Assembly (NCBI RefSeq): GCF_000403645.1
Contig: NC_021313.1
Coordinates: 2,809,014 to 2,873,013 of the forward strand
Origin: Salinarchaeum sp. Harcht-Bsk1
GTDB taxonomy: Archaea; Halobacteriota; Halobacteria; Halobacteriales; Salinarchaeaceae
Length of the DNA stretch: 64,000 nt
Reading direction: 5' to 3'
Under the pieces are notes generated by a model. The model worked only from the letters and a program-made list of their open reading frames with translations, had not been told where the DNA came from and did not search any database. This document shows positions 42,235-50,663 of the stretch, in pieces; positions within the stretch are counted from its first letter, which is position 1; each line of letters opens with the position of its first letter. Position numbers and translations under genes: made by a program.

Positions 42235-43080
42235 TTATTTTATATCATCGAGGAATCCGGTCGTGCCTTCCAGACTTGGATCTCTACTATCTGGCAGCTG
42301 TTTTTGTAGTCTATCAGCATTTGGGCGAAATTCGCGCCATACATCGGGATATTTCTCCTGCAAGAGTCCGGCAGCATCTTGAGAATATCGCCCCGTGAGG
42401 GCATCTGCGATCATTGCTCGCCTGATCGATCTGCGATTTGCTGCGATATCTTTGACTCTATATTCGATTTCATCAAGAATATCCTGAATCCTGTCCTGGA
42501 GAGCTGGACCAATCGTTTCACGCTGCCCAAGTCCATCTCCGACGATGATCATTGACCACCGGACGATATCAGCCTCATCCACTCCCAGAGCTTCTGAGAG
42601 GTACTTGATGAACCCCTTCTGGTTCCATATTATCCTCCAGGACTTCCTATCGACCTTTCTCCCCCAGTCGACAGCCAATATATCCGTCTCGTTGAAGCGA
42701 TCATACATCCCCCCTCGTGGGATGTACCCGCTCACTTCGCCAGCTACAATCCTATTCCGGGACAATTGGGAGATCGTATCTTCCCACTCCTCGGAGAGTA
42801 TCGTAAGGCCATATCGAAGTCCACGCTTCACCGCATGAGCCTCACTCCGGATATTGTACTCCCGTCGGATCGCATCGATAATCTCGATTATTGGGTTATG
42901 AACCGCCAGGGTTTGAGGTACAGTCCATTGGTCGAAATCCGAGTCCTCGTCTGGCAATTTCTCTTTGTCTGTCCAATCCTTTGATAGCGACTCTTCCAGA
43001 GTCCAGCTCTCCTTCGTTTTCTCTTCGTGAGCTATGCGGAACTCCTCACCGAGTACGTCCTCAATTTTCTCAAGATCCAT
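42235..43080 (-). CDS. Unknown protein, possible ribbon-helix-helix segment
   Basis: 281 residues from ATG 43080; a GTG two codons earlier is possible, but CATTAGA lies about 26 bases before the ATG. I do not recognise the family. Residues 50-100 (VPQTLAVHNPIIEIIDAIRR) look like an amphipathic helix pair reminiscent of ribbon-helix-helix regulators, and the protein has mixed alpha content after that with two Trp-rich stretches (SWRIIWNQKGF). Convergent with the integrase, 41 bases apart. It could be a regulator of excision. Confidence 0.5.
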   Translation of the reverse strand: MDLEKIEDVLGEEFRIAHEEKTKESWTLEESLSKDWTDKEKLPDEDSDFDQWTVPQTLAVHNPIIEIIDAIRREYNIRSEAHAVKRGLRYGLTILSEEWEDTISQLSRNRIVAGEVSGYIPRGGMYDRFNETDILAVDWGRKVDRKSWRIIWNQKGFIKYLSEALGVDEADIVRWSMIIVGDGLGQRETIGPALQDRIQDILDEIEYRVKDIAANRRSIRRAMIADALTGRYSQDAAGLLQEKYPDVWREFRPNADRLQKQLPDSRDPSLEGTTGFLDDIK

Positions 43081-43142
43081 TGGCACTGTCTATTCTCTCT
43101 AATGAGTGAGGTATTCAACCATGAATTTTATGTGGCTAGACA

Positions 43143-43175
43143 GGCCAAAGCCAGGTGCATCCCCGGGCTTTGGCC
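43143..43175. terminator. 10-bp hairpin between element genes
   Basis: GGCCAAAGCC pairs perfectly with GGCTTTGGCC around a 13-base loop. The downstream T-rich stretch is on the plus side (CGTTTTCCC). It lies between the end of the 43203-44010 operon and the start of the next minus-strand gene; likely a terminator or RNA stabiliser. Confidence 0.45.
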
Positions 43176-43202
43176 CGTTTTCCCTCTGGTTGAACTATTG
43201 AG

Positions 43203-43448
43203 CTACGCGATCATCCGCTGATCATTCTGGTCGAGATGGGTGGCTTCCCAGGCGGTGACAAACATCCCGATTTCGCGGTCAGATAGCTCCTCGAATTCGA
43301 TCTCGAACTCCTCCCGAATGTCTCTCCCAGCCGCCTCGAAGGCAGTAGAGATCTCGTAGGCTGTTCGTTGATCATCGAGCTCGGTCAACAGATCAATGAG
43401 CGCCTGATGGCTCTTGATGAACGAGTGGATGCTCGCTGTCTCAGGCAT
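43203..43448 (-). CDS. Small unknown acidic protein
   Basis: 81 residues, mostly helical in appearance, no Cys, no recognised domain. Its start overlaps the end of the upstream gene by eight bases, so the two are co-translated. Probably partner of that membrane protein. Confidence 0.5.
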   Translation of the reverse strand: MPETASIHSFIKSHQALIDLLTELDDQRTAYEISTAFEAAGRDIREEFEIEFEELSDREIGMFVTAWEATHLDQNDQRMIA

Positions 43449-44010
43449 CTTCCTCCTCCATCATCTCTTCCAGCTCGCTGAACGACCGACTCGGACGCTG
43501 TTGGCTACGGTATTTTCGAGACGGGATCAAATTCTGATTTGCGAACTCCAGCGCATCGTTTGCTGCTTCTTGTACGTTGGACTCGATCCCTAGCCAACCA
43601 GCGTCATTGTCAGTGAGTGGTTCACTGCTGTCATACAATGCTCCAGTGACACCTTCCTTGTAGATTGAGAGAACCCAGTACGTACCTGAGTTGGAGAAAA
43701 CTGGGCCGATCTGCAGTTTGTACGACCCAATTCTCTTGGTGTAGGTGCCAAACACCTCAGCCTCATCCATCCTCTCCGCGATTTCTTGGTCGTCAACCTG
43801 GACCTCTTGGATTTCTGCCTGTTCTGTCTCGGCAGGCGGACCATCATCAGTAGGAGGCGAGGACTGCTCTCCCTCGTTCCAATCGTCATTTTCGGCTGCC
43901 ATTGCATCAAGACCAATGGCCCCCATATACATAAGTATTATGACAAATAAGAGAATTTGCAGGATAGGCTTGTACCACCCTAATATGTCGCTGGTGAATT
44001 TTCGCTTCAA
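43441..44010 (-). CDS. Unknown protein with N-terminal membrane anchor
   Basis: 189 residues. A basic start (KRKFTSDILGWYKP) and one membrane helix (ILQILLFVIILMYMGAIGL) are followed by an acidic, Pro/Glu-rich linker and a 90-residue globular part (SYKLQIGPVFSNSGTYWVLS) ending in an acidic tail. Not a typical signal peptide because cleavage is unclear. Not recognised. Operon with the 81-residue gene downstream. Confidence 0.5.
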   Translation of the reverse strand: MKRKFTSDILGWYKPILQILLFVIILMYMGAIGLDAMAAENDDWNEGEQSSPPTDDGPPAETEQAEIQEVQVDDQEIAERMDEAEVFGTYTKRIGSYKLQIGPVFSNSGTYWVLSIYKEGVTGALYDSSEPLTDNDAGWLGIESNVQEAANDALEFANQNLIPSRKYRSQQRPSRSFSELEEMMEEEDA

Positions 44011-44626
44011 ATCTCTCTACTCCCGCTATCTTGGCTCACTCAAACAGGCTAGCAGGATCGCTGACTCACTAGCTTGGATCACCTAACCCGAATATGGCTA
44101 GCCGCTAGCGATACTCGAGGTATCACCATCATCCCCCTTCTCAGGATTTCAGCTCAATGACGGCCATTCCCTATGGAGCCATACTAGTACCTTGTCTAAG
44201 TTCTTGCAATGGGCTCAGTGAATGGGTGAATCAATGGCTTCAGAATGGTCATTGGAATGAGTTCGTCAATGGTGATTCGGTGAACCACTAGAGATGTGCA
44301 ATGGGCCTTGCTCGGCTCTGCAGGAGCATAGGATGCGGAAATGAATTCGAGATTCAACAGTCCTCATATCCCGATATACCAGGAGATCGGTTTTTCGGTA
44401 GGTCAGGCCAAGCGAACCCTTGGGGTTGCAAAAAATGGATGCGGCATCGAGCTAAACAAGCGCATTCGGTGCTGTGACACCCGAATACAAGGGTTTCAGA
44501 AGCGGGTGTAGTCTCACAATGTTTCCACTGGCAAATTGCACCCGGGAAATATTACTTAAGATAATAAACTTCGCGTCTTGGAGTTCAGCAGACAATTGAA
44601 ATGCGATCGTATCCTACTCCACGGTG
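44011..44626. other. 616-base divergent intergenic region
   Basis: No gene of any size seen. It contains a palindrome GATACTCGAGGTATC (44110-44124), a cluster of AATGG-type motifs (44206-44306), and AT-rich sequence near 44550-44575 (TTAAGATAATAAACTT) that may be the promoter of the rightward gene. As the longest gene-free stretch of the element it is a candidate for the element's replication or regulatory region. Confidence 0.4.
44206..44306. repeat. Cluster of short AATGG motifs
   Basis: About six copies of (C/G/T)(A)ATGG in 100 bases, e.g. GCAATGGG, GTGAATGGG, TCAATGG, GAATGG, TCAATGG, GCAATGGG. Irregularly spaced (11-30 bases). Could be binding sites for an element protein; may be low-complexity decay. 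Confidence 0.35.
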
Positions 44627-45025
44627 ATGGATCAAACCACCCCGAACCAGAAACACATCGAGTCATTCATTGACGATATCGAGGAGCGATATCAGTACGA
44701 TAAGCTCAAAGATTGCTCACTGGACTATCTCCACGAGCAGAAGTATTTGATCTTGAATGAGTTTGATCGTTTCAAGTCAAGTTTTCCCTCTCGGACTTCC
44801 CGTGCTCCAAAGGAATTGCAGACTCTCTGGTCAAGCCACCAAGAGCCTCGAGATCCGCTAACAACGTCGGAGAAACGGCAGCTAGAAGATGCGAAGAAAA
44901 CAGCTCTACGAGAGATTCACCGAGCTAGGGGGTACCGCAAAGACAAGAAGCGAGAACACCGACTCGATCTTCTCAATTCAGCTTCTGATGTTGCAGCTGC
45001 TCTTAGGAGCCTTTCACCTGTTTAG
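44627..45025 (+). CDS. Unknown charged helical protein
   Basis: 132 residues from ATG 44627 (GTG 44624 is adjacent). Highly charged, Lys/Arg/Glu-rich, predicted helical, with a basic C-terminal third (RARGYRKDKKREHRLDLL). No family recognised. The composition would suit nucleic-acid binding. Followed by the next gene after 54 bases on the same strand. Confidence 0.45.
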   Translation: MDQTTPNQKHIESFIDDIEERYQYDKLKDCSLDYLHEQKYLILNEFDRFKSSFPSRTSRAPKELQTLWSSHQEPRDPLTTSEKRQLEDAKKTALREIHRARGYRKDKKREHRLDLLNSASDVAAALRSLSPV

Positions 45026-45079
45026 GCACCTCGGCGATCCCACCACAGCATTTGTAATACCCAAGGTAAGCTATGATGT

Positions 45080-45931
45080 ATGATCTCTACTCCACCTTCC
45101 TGGCTCCAGCAATGGAGCGAGGTCATTGCGGGAATCGGCACCGTAGTTCTCACAATTTTCCTAGTCCTTCTATACAAACGTCAATCAAGTCAGCTTGAAG
45201 CTCAGCACGAGGCAGTTCTCGAAGTGACAGATGTGGAGTGGTACGGTGATAATGCTATTATTTGGTTGTCGAATTTCGGCAATGGAGTTGTCAAGGATCT
45301 ACGGCTCACCACTCTGGTAAAATCCGATTCAGGTAGCCACCGAAATCATGCTCTTCGAGCAAATGCATTGAAGCGTATCGGTAAAGGAGGAGAATGGACT
45401 AACATTATCCGACCTGGAGAAGAGGAGATTCCATTTCATGGCACCTCGCAGATCGGAAAGCATGCGCACAAGGATTGGCCAAGTGATTGGTTAACTTTGA
45501 AATTCAGTAATTACGCAAGAAATGAGAAGGGAAGGGGTGCAACAGAATTAAAATATACACATGCAGTCATGGGGTCGGAACTCTCTGGAAACTCTAGCTG
45601 GGACCGTATTAATCCAATGACGGAGAGTATCAACCCCCAGGATTTCGGTGCTGATAATTCTTTAGAGAACCTCCCTAGAAAGACATCTCATGGAATGGAC
45701 GACACGTTCCTGAAGTTTTTCTCAAGGACATCTCTATTATGGGATTGGACGACTTATATCTACGTTAAATCTATTCGGGGATTAAATCGGATTATCCCAA
45801 TGATCTCCCTAAGGCCACGTGTATTGGATGCATCGGGGACGAGACGGGTGAAGAGGGTTCTTCTCAAAAGAGATCTGAAATATCTGCTCAAGGAGAACAG
45901 GGTATCTCAAAGATTTGTTGGCGATAGCTAA
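45080..45931 (+). CDS. Unknown membrane-anchored protein
   Basis: 283 residues. One N-terminal membrane helix (VIAGIGTVVLTIFLVLLYKR) with positive residues after it, placing the rest in the cytoplasm. A beta-rich region follows (EVTDVEWYGDNAIIWLSNFG and GNGVVKDLRLTTLV) and a basic C-terminus. Similar layouts are common in haloarchaeal mobile regions, but I cannot name a family. Confidence 0.45.
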   Translation: MISTPPSWLQQWSEVIAGIGTVVLTIFLVLLYKRQSSQLEAQHEAVLEVTDVEWYGDNAIIWLSNFGNGVVKDLRLTTLVKSDSGSHRNHALRANALKRIGKGGEWTNIIRPGEEEIPFHGTSQIGKHAHKDWPSDWLTLKFSNYARNEKGRGATELKYTHAVMGSELSGNSSWDRINPMTESINPQDFGADNSLENLPRKTSHGMDDTFLKFFSRTSLLWDWTTYIYVKSIRGLNRIIPMISLRPRVLDASGTRRVKRVLLKRDLKYLLKENRVSQRFVGDS

Positions 45932-46062
45932 GTCATTCTCTTTGATGGATTGGACGAAAACGACCGTAATCGCCCAGCCTGTGCGCAATTGACTTTCTTT
46001 ATATAGGATGGGACCATGCGCGAATCGAAGGGGTGGGCTGGATCTCCTCTCCGAGTTCTAGG

Positions 46063-46899
46063 TCATAGCAAGACTATCTCAAGGAGAAATACATAGGTCA
46101 CAATCTGGCCTAAGAAAATGAAATATCCGCTCTCATTTGCTACTTGGATCAATCCGTAACTCGAGAACCAGAGCCGCATTACACCAAAGAGAACGAGGGT
46201 AGTGAAAAACAGCAAAAAGGTAGAGATGAGCATGGCTCCGGAAAAGCGGGCTGCGAGGTAAATCAATACCACATATGAAATTGGCGGGATAATATATCCG
46301 AGGAGTGTTTTGAGGATGGCCTTGACCACGATCCATTGCTCCTCAAAAGAAGCCTCTTCGAATGGTCGTGTTTCTATATAATCTCGGAGAGTCTTTTGAA
46401 CATATACCTCATTGTGATAAACCCGATCAGGAGAAACGTATCTCGACAATGTCGAGAGGTGACTCCCAATTATCTGTCCCCGATGTTTATCCGACATTTC
46501 ACCAATGACTGACTCTCCTTCCCGAATGATCGTATTGAATAACAGTTCCCAGGAGAGAGCAACAGCGACGATTACCAATATCGTGAGTATCGCTAAAATC
46601 GCTGGATGAGGGTCCCATCCTCCCGAATTCGAAATTCCGTATATTATGAGATAGAGCATCGAGATACATGTTGATGGTAATAATAGATAAGTCGTCAATC
46701 TGATTTCAGGAGTGTCAACAGACTTCCCTGAAACCACTGCCATTCTGCGAATTAACGTCAATAATAGCGGGAAGATTGCTATGATTTTGATGACGGGGTA
46801 TATGCTCAAAGAGGGAGAGGGATACGCAGAAACTCCTGCAGCTAACAAGGCTGTAAGCGCAATCTCTGAATCTACACCAGAAATGTCTTCAGAATTCAT
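46063..46899 (-). CDS. Unknown multi-spanning membrane protein
   Basis: 278 residues with six or seven hydrophobic segments: four in the first 125 residues and three in the last 85, separated by a 65-residue charged cytoplasmic loop (MSDKHRGQIIGSHLSTLSRY). Not recognised as a transporter family. Thirteen bases separate it from the upstream serine recombinase on the same strand, so they are probably co-transcribed. Confidence 0.5.
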   Translation of the reverse strand: MNSEDISGVDSEIALTALLAAGVSAYPSPSLSIYPVIKIIAIFPLLLTLIRRMAVVSGKSVDTPEIRLTTYLLLPSTCISMLYLIIYGISNSGGWDPHPAILAILTILVIVAVALSWELLFNTIIREGESVIGEMSDKHRGQIIGSHLSTLSRYVSPDRVYHNEVYVQKTLRDYIETRPFEEASFEEQWIVVKAILKTLLGYIIPPISYVVLIYLAARFSGAMLISTFLLFFTTLVLFGVMRLWFSSYGLIQVANESGYFIFLGQIVTYVFLLEIVLL

Positions 46900-46912
46900 G
46901 GAGGGGTGATTT

Positions 46913-47563
46913 TCAGATGTATAACTCCGATCTGTCCAGTGCTCGGGTTATCGTCTTCCGGGAGGTATTTAATTCACCTGCCGCTTTTCGCTTCGACAGT
47001 TCTCCCTTCTGCACCATGTCCAGAACGGCACAGACTCGATCGTAATTTGATCCCTCGATCAGCTGTCCCTCATCTTTCTCGAACCCGAGCGGAGGCCTGC
47101 CATGGTGATACCCGTCCTCCTGCTGTCTTGCAGCGATCCCCTCCTTGGTGTTCATCTGCTTGACCCTGGCCTGCCACTCCGCGAAGGCTCCAAGCATCTG
47201 CATCTGTAGGCGGTGCATGGGCCGTTCCTTGCCGTCTCCGAAGGATAGCCCATCCCGAACGAAATGGACTGCAGCGCCGTTGTCTGTGACTCGTGAGACG
47301 GTCCGCTCGAGGTCCTGGAGCGATCGGGCCAACCGGGAGATCTCGTGGACCACTACGTGATCAACCTCACCAGCTTCTACGGCCTGCATCAGCTCCTTGT
47401 AGCCGGAGCGGGCAGTATCGGTGCCAGTGGACTTGTCACGGTATACGTCGAGGTTCGAGAGAGGCTGGCCAAGATCATTCTCAGCGTAGTCGTGAGTGCT
47501 ATCAAGTTGGCGTTCGAGATTCTGCTCTTCTGTCGAAACCCGGACGTAGAGGGCTGTAGGCAT
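46913..47563 (-). CDS. Serine recombinase (resolvase/invertase type)
   Basis: 216 residues. Catalytic Ser in ALYVRVSTEEQNLERQ at residues 4-19, conserved Arg region VVHEISRLARSLQDLE, linker helix, and C-terminal helix-turn-helix (GELSKRKAAGELNTSRKTIT). Size matches small resolvases/invertases, not large serine integrases. It may resolve dimers or flip a segment of the element; no inverted site pair was found near it by eye. Confidence 0.92.
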   Translation of the reverse strand: MPTALYVRVSTEEQNLERQLDSTHDYAENDLGQPLSNLDVYRDKSTGTDTARSGYKELMQAVEAGEVDHVVVHEISRLARSLQDLERTVSRVTDNGAAVHFVRDGLSFGDGKERPMHRLQMQMLGAFAEWQARVKQMNTKEGIAARQQEDGYHHGRPPLGFEKDEGQLIEGSNYDRVCAVLDMVQKGELSKRKAAGELNTSRKTITRALDRSELYI

Positions 47564-47659
47564 GGCTACAGGAACTGGGATGGATGGGGAAAAGTGCAGG
47601 GTTGGGATACAAATTATCTATATGAGATATATTTGGCGAAAAGGTTATAATTTAATTAA

Positions 47660-48406
47660 TCATTCTTCAGAGAAGGGCGAAAATTCTTCACCAAATGGGT
47701 CGTCCGATAGTAGTTCTTCATGCAATTCCTCAGTGAGTGATTCGACATGTTCTTGAAGGCCCTCATATTCCCCAAACTCTGGTTCGAATTCAGTATTTAG
47801 TAACTCAATTGTTTCATCGAAGAAATCTTCTACATGAGGCCAATTAGTTTCGATCTCGTTAATCGGGACACAATACGGTTTCTCCAAGTGTCCATAGTGG
47901 GCTTCAAAGCCATCTTGGTAATCCTCCTGCATTTCTAGATCGTCTAGCAGGACAACTAATTCCGATTCGCCCTCAACTGTCGAGGTTCGCGGCTGAAGGG
48001 GTAGAACATTTTCGTGCTGAACATAATGTCTTAATCCGAGAAGTGTCCGAGAGGACTCCATTCCACGAAAGGTATCCTCAATCTCTGAAATCTCATTGCG
48101 ATATTCTCGGCCAACTCCGTCCTGAATGGTCTTGTGGACTTCCAATAGCGTGTACAAACCAGACAGGAAGTGGTGCAATCGCCGTTCTACTTCAAATACA
48201 TAGCCTTGTTCTCGTAATCGCTCGTTTGCATCGTTCGATGGTGCAACGTGGAGACTACCCAGACGCATGAGGTCAGAGAAATCATTATTTAGTGTTGAAT
48301 ATCGCCACTGGAATTTCTTACGAGCTTCCTCAATTTCCCGAGCCTCATGATCCCGTAACCGCGAGAATACATCCGGGGGCTCGTCATCTCCGTTTGAATT
48401 TGCCAT
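47660..48406 (-). CDS. Unknown acidic helical protein with HEPN-like RX4H motif
   Basis: 248 residues, mostly helical. GLRHYVQHENVLPL carries Arg-x4-His in a setting (R-x-Y-x-Q-H) like that of HEPN-type ribonucleases, preceded by long helices (RRLHHFLSGLYTLLEVHK). C-terminal third is very acidic. HEPN proteins are often toxins in defence or addiction modules; no clear antitoxin is adjacent. Divergent from the GTG-started gene at 48460. Confidence 0.5.
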   Translation of the reverse strand: MANSNGDDEPPDVFSRLRDHEAREIEEARKKFQWRYSTLNNDFSDLMRLGSLHVAPSNDANERLREQGYVFEVERRLHHFLSGLYTLLEVHKTIQDGVGREYRNEISEIEDTFRGMESSRTLLGLRHYVQHENVLPLQPRTSTVEGESELVVLLDDLEMQEDYQDGFEAHYGHLEKPYCVPINEIETNWPHVEDFFDETIELLNTEFEPEFGEYEGLQEHVESLTEELHEELLSDDPFGEEFSPFSEE

Positions 48407-48459
48407 GGTTGCCCTCCTCGATTAGAAGAAGATAACTGCTGTCCCATATATGCTCTCCC

Positions 48460-49053
48460 GTGGCCCAAATTATCGAAAGCCGATTTCGTGTTTTACATTT
48501 CTTTAGTGAGGATGTGCTGCTTAGTGACGTAGAGGGAAACCCCCCAGTGCACGTTGAGACTCGTGATGAGTCCTATTCTGATAGTTTGATTGACGATATT
48601 GACAGTCTGGAACCGGGGAATCTAATTAAGGCCGAGATTCGTAGTGAGTCTGTAGCTCAGAGGGATGGCCTTTGGTTCTTCCTTACGCTGGAAATAATTG
48701 AGAGTACTCGATTTCACTTTATTGACGGTGCTGATACTCATCCAACCCTTGTGGACGAGATGAAAGACGCTCTGGAGGATGTAAATAGCAATTCTGCCAG
48801 GAAGTCACTTTCATCTGATGGCGAGCGAATCGGTTACCTCACCGTAGCAGAGGGGCAGGGTGGTGATCTTTGGAAAGGGTTGCAGGTGGGTACAAATAGC
48901 CATGAGATTGATCTTAACAATCTCTCTAATATAGGTGATGCACCTCATGAAATTGTATATACGAGGTCACCAGATAGCGAATATCTCATATTTTACCATT
49001 TCTCAGAGAAGGGCACGGATCTGTGCGAACGTATTCTAGATAACAATCTCTGA
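48460..49053 (+). CDS. Unknown haloarchaeal protein (DUF6663-like)
   Basis: 197 residues from GTG 48460. N-terminus SRFRVLHFFSEDVLLSDVEG and C-terminus EIVYTRSPDSEYLIFYHFSE resemble a haloarchaeal family of about 200 residues that I recall as DUF6663; this match is from memory. Appears as two beta-rich halves. Function unknown. Divergent from the HEPN-like gene with 53 bases between, a layout seen in toxin/antitoxin-like pairs. Confidence 0.45.
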   Translation: MAQIIESRFRVLHFFSEDVLLSDVEGNPPVHVETRDESYSDSLIDDIDSLEPGNLIKAEIRSESVAQRDGLWFFLTLEIIESTRFHFIDGADTHPTLVDEMKDALEDVNSNSARKSLSSDGERIGYLTVAEGQGGDLWKGLQVGTNSHEIDLNNLSNIGDAPHEIVYTRSPDSEYLIFYHFSEKGTDLCERILDNNL

Positions 49054-49380
49054 CCAGCTCACCCACCGGACAAGCCGCTTCCCTAGCCCTATTGTTGATC
49101 TCACCTTCCTGCTCAAACTCCCTCAGCTGGTGTCTGGCAGTCTGAATGTGATAGATGGATTCCTCGTCAACCTCTTGCGTTGCGACGACCGTATATGACC
49201 TGCTTCGGTGGTATTTCCGAATCCAAGGTGGGGCATCGATTGGTGGTAGGTCCGGGCGTAAATCGTCCCGAAGGTGCGCTCGATCGCCGCGACGTTTTGA
49301 CGGGTGGTTTGGATCGCATCACCCCCGGATCGGCTTAGAACGCCGTAGGGCCATTCGGTCGAAGTCTTTACCTTTGGAGT
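49054..49380 (-). pseudogene. Frameshifted gene remnant
   Basis: On the minus strand a coding-like frame runs from 49380 (TEWPYGVLSRSGGDAIQTTR ... NVAAIERTFGTIYARTYHQS) to about 49192, then continues one frame over as TVVATQEVDEESIYHIQTAR and REFEQEGEINNRAREAACPV into the 3' end of the neighbouring gene. No start codon is present and the composition is more GC-rich than the rest of the element. Parent gene not recognised. Confidence 0.4.
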
Positions 49381-49542
49381 CTAACCTCCGGGCCCCGGCG
49401 AATTCCAGGAATTGCTTTCGAGGGAGTCAAAGGTTGCATGGAAAACGTCGGCAGGAAAAAGGTTCTGGGAGTCAGAAACCGATTTCACTTTCACTCTCTG
49501 GTGAGACACTATTCAATAAGCGATGAATTGTTTGAATGCACT

Positions 49543-50025
49543 ATGGCGTATCGGAGGACTCGCCCATCAGAGTCTGTACGTGTTGACAAGAGGATAAAGG
49601 GCGAAGCACTTTGCCGGAACTGTGGAGCTCCTGCTGGTCATATTGGCTGTCGCCGAATCTCAGAAAATCAGGTATTCGATCTTTTGAAAAATGCATACTA
49701 TGAACTACCTCGGAAGGATCTGATTGGAGAGAAATGGGGCATTAGTATGCAGATTGATCCACCAGGCCACGACTTCCTGAAGGATACTCGGTGGTATCTA
49801 CCCAAAGGCGAGGATGCGAATTATTGCTATCAGTATCGGGATGGATGGGAGTTGCACATTCGTGAGAATGACAACACTGGTTACGCGTATTCCTTCCACT
49901 ATGAACCCGGTGAAGAGCTACCAGTAAGACATGTTCTCTCTATGATCGCTAGGGATCATCGGGATATCGAGGAAACATTCGGATTGTATTCACGATACGA
50001 AGATCCGGAGAACATCTATCTGTAG
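49543..50025 (+). CDS. Unknown protein with Cys cluster
   Basis: 160 residues from ATG 49543, chosen because ATTCAATAAG lies about 27-30 bases upstream; the frame is open to 49438. CRNCGAPAGHIGC could bind zinc, and the middle is rich in aromatic residues (YCYQYRDGWELHI). Not recognised. Last gene before the right attachment site; C-terminus ends 215 bases before the second tRNA copy. Confidence 0.45.
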   Translation: MAYRRTRPSESVRVDKRIKGEALCRNCGAPAGHIGCRRISENQVFDLLKNAYYELPRKDLIGEKWGISMQIDPPGHDFLKDTRWYLPKGEDANYCYQYRDGWELHIRENDNTGYAYSFHYEPGEELPVRHVLSMIARDHRDIEETFGLYSRYEDPENIYL

Positions 50026-50239
50026 TTCTCCACTGATTTATCTCTGTATCAGCATTTCTCGATCACTGTCGCTACGCTCTCATTGGGTTTCCGAAGTCCC
50101 TTATCGAACAAGCGACAGGGGGATTTTTCTCCCGTTGAGTCACGTTCGGCGTTATGCCGACTCATCCAGGGATTTATGTAGGTGATCCGCTCAGTCTGCT
50201 CTCACGGAGAATGGTCGCTACCGGGAGAACCGCTTGCAG

Positions 50240-50359
50240 GCACCGTTGTCCTGCGCTTTGCGCAGGGCACGTCGGACCGCAGGTCCGACGGAGGTGTAGT
50301 CCGGCCAATCATTTTGGCCTTTCGAGCCGAAGACCTGGGTTCAAATCCCAGACGGTGCA
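50240..50359 (+). tRNA. Interrupted tRNA-Glu(UUC) copy
   Basis: GCACCGTTG (50240-50248) and the sequence from 50294 to 50359 are identical to the intact tRNA-Glu. Between nucleotides 9 and 10 lies a 45-base insertion (50249-50293) made of two perfect hairpins, CCTGCGC/GCGCAGG and GTCGGACC/GGTCCGAC. Known haloarchaeal tRNA introns lie in the anticodon loop, so this is not a normal intron. No TATA box at the usual distance. Probably a disrupted copy. Confidence 0.55.
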
Positions 50360-50360
50360 T
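50293..50360 (+). repeat. attR: 68-base repeat of tRNA-Glu
   Basis: Same 68 bases as 40872-40939, marking the likely right end of the element. Sequence diverges immediately after (TTTGCG versus GCAATT). Confidence 0.75.
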
Positions 50361-50472
50361 TTTGCGACGAACGGATGTGAGGAGCAAATGCTCCTCGCTG
50401 GGATTTGAAGTAGATCAGTCGCAGCCCGGAACGGTGAGCGTAGCGAACCGCATGCCCGGACCGTCTGAGCGT

Positions 50473-50495
50473 GGTTCAAATCCCAGACGGTGCAT
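50473..50495 (+). repeat. tRNA-Glu 3' core, extra copy 1
   Basis: A 23-base match to the tRNA-Glu 3' end from the T arm (GGTTCAAATCCCAGACGGTG then CAT). Confidence 0.8.
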
Positions 50496-50663
50496 CCTGC
50501 TGCGAGCAAAACGCGAGCAGCAGGTGCAGCTCAGAAGGGATTTGAGCCCTGGAAGTCTCGCGAGCGAAGCGAGCGAGACGTCGTCAGAGCTTTGCTCTGA
50601 CGGTAGTCGCAGCCCGGGAGCGCAGTGACCGAAGGGAGCGAGCACCCCGGAACGTCTTCCTCC

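Larger units (their letters stand above)
40940..50360. mobile_element. Integrative element at tRNA-Glu, about 9.4 kb
   Basis: Bounded by a 68-base direct repeat of the tRNA-Glu gene (left in the intact tRNA, right in the interrupted copy). It carries a tyrosine integrase beside attL, a serine recombinase, and about nine other genes, mostly unknown or with membrane segments. Base composition is visibly more AT-rich and codon choice less GC-biased than the flanks. No replication protein, capsid or conjugation genes are recognised, so it may be a satellite or decayed provirus/plasmid. The true right end could lie in any of three tandem tRNA 3' copies. Confidence 0.8.
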
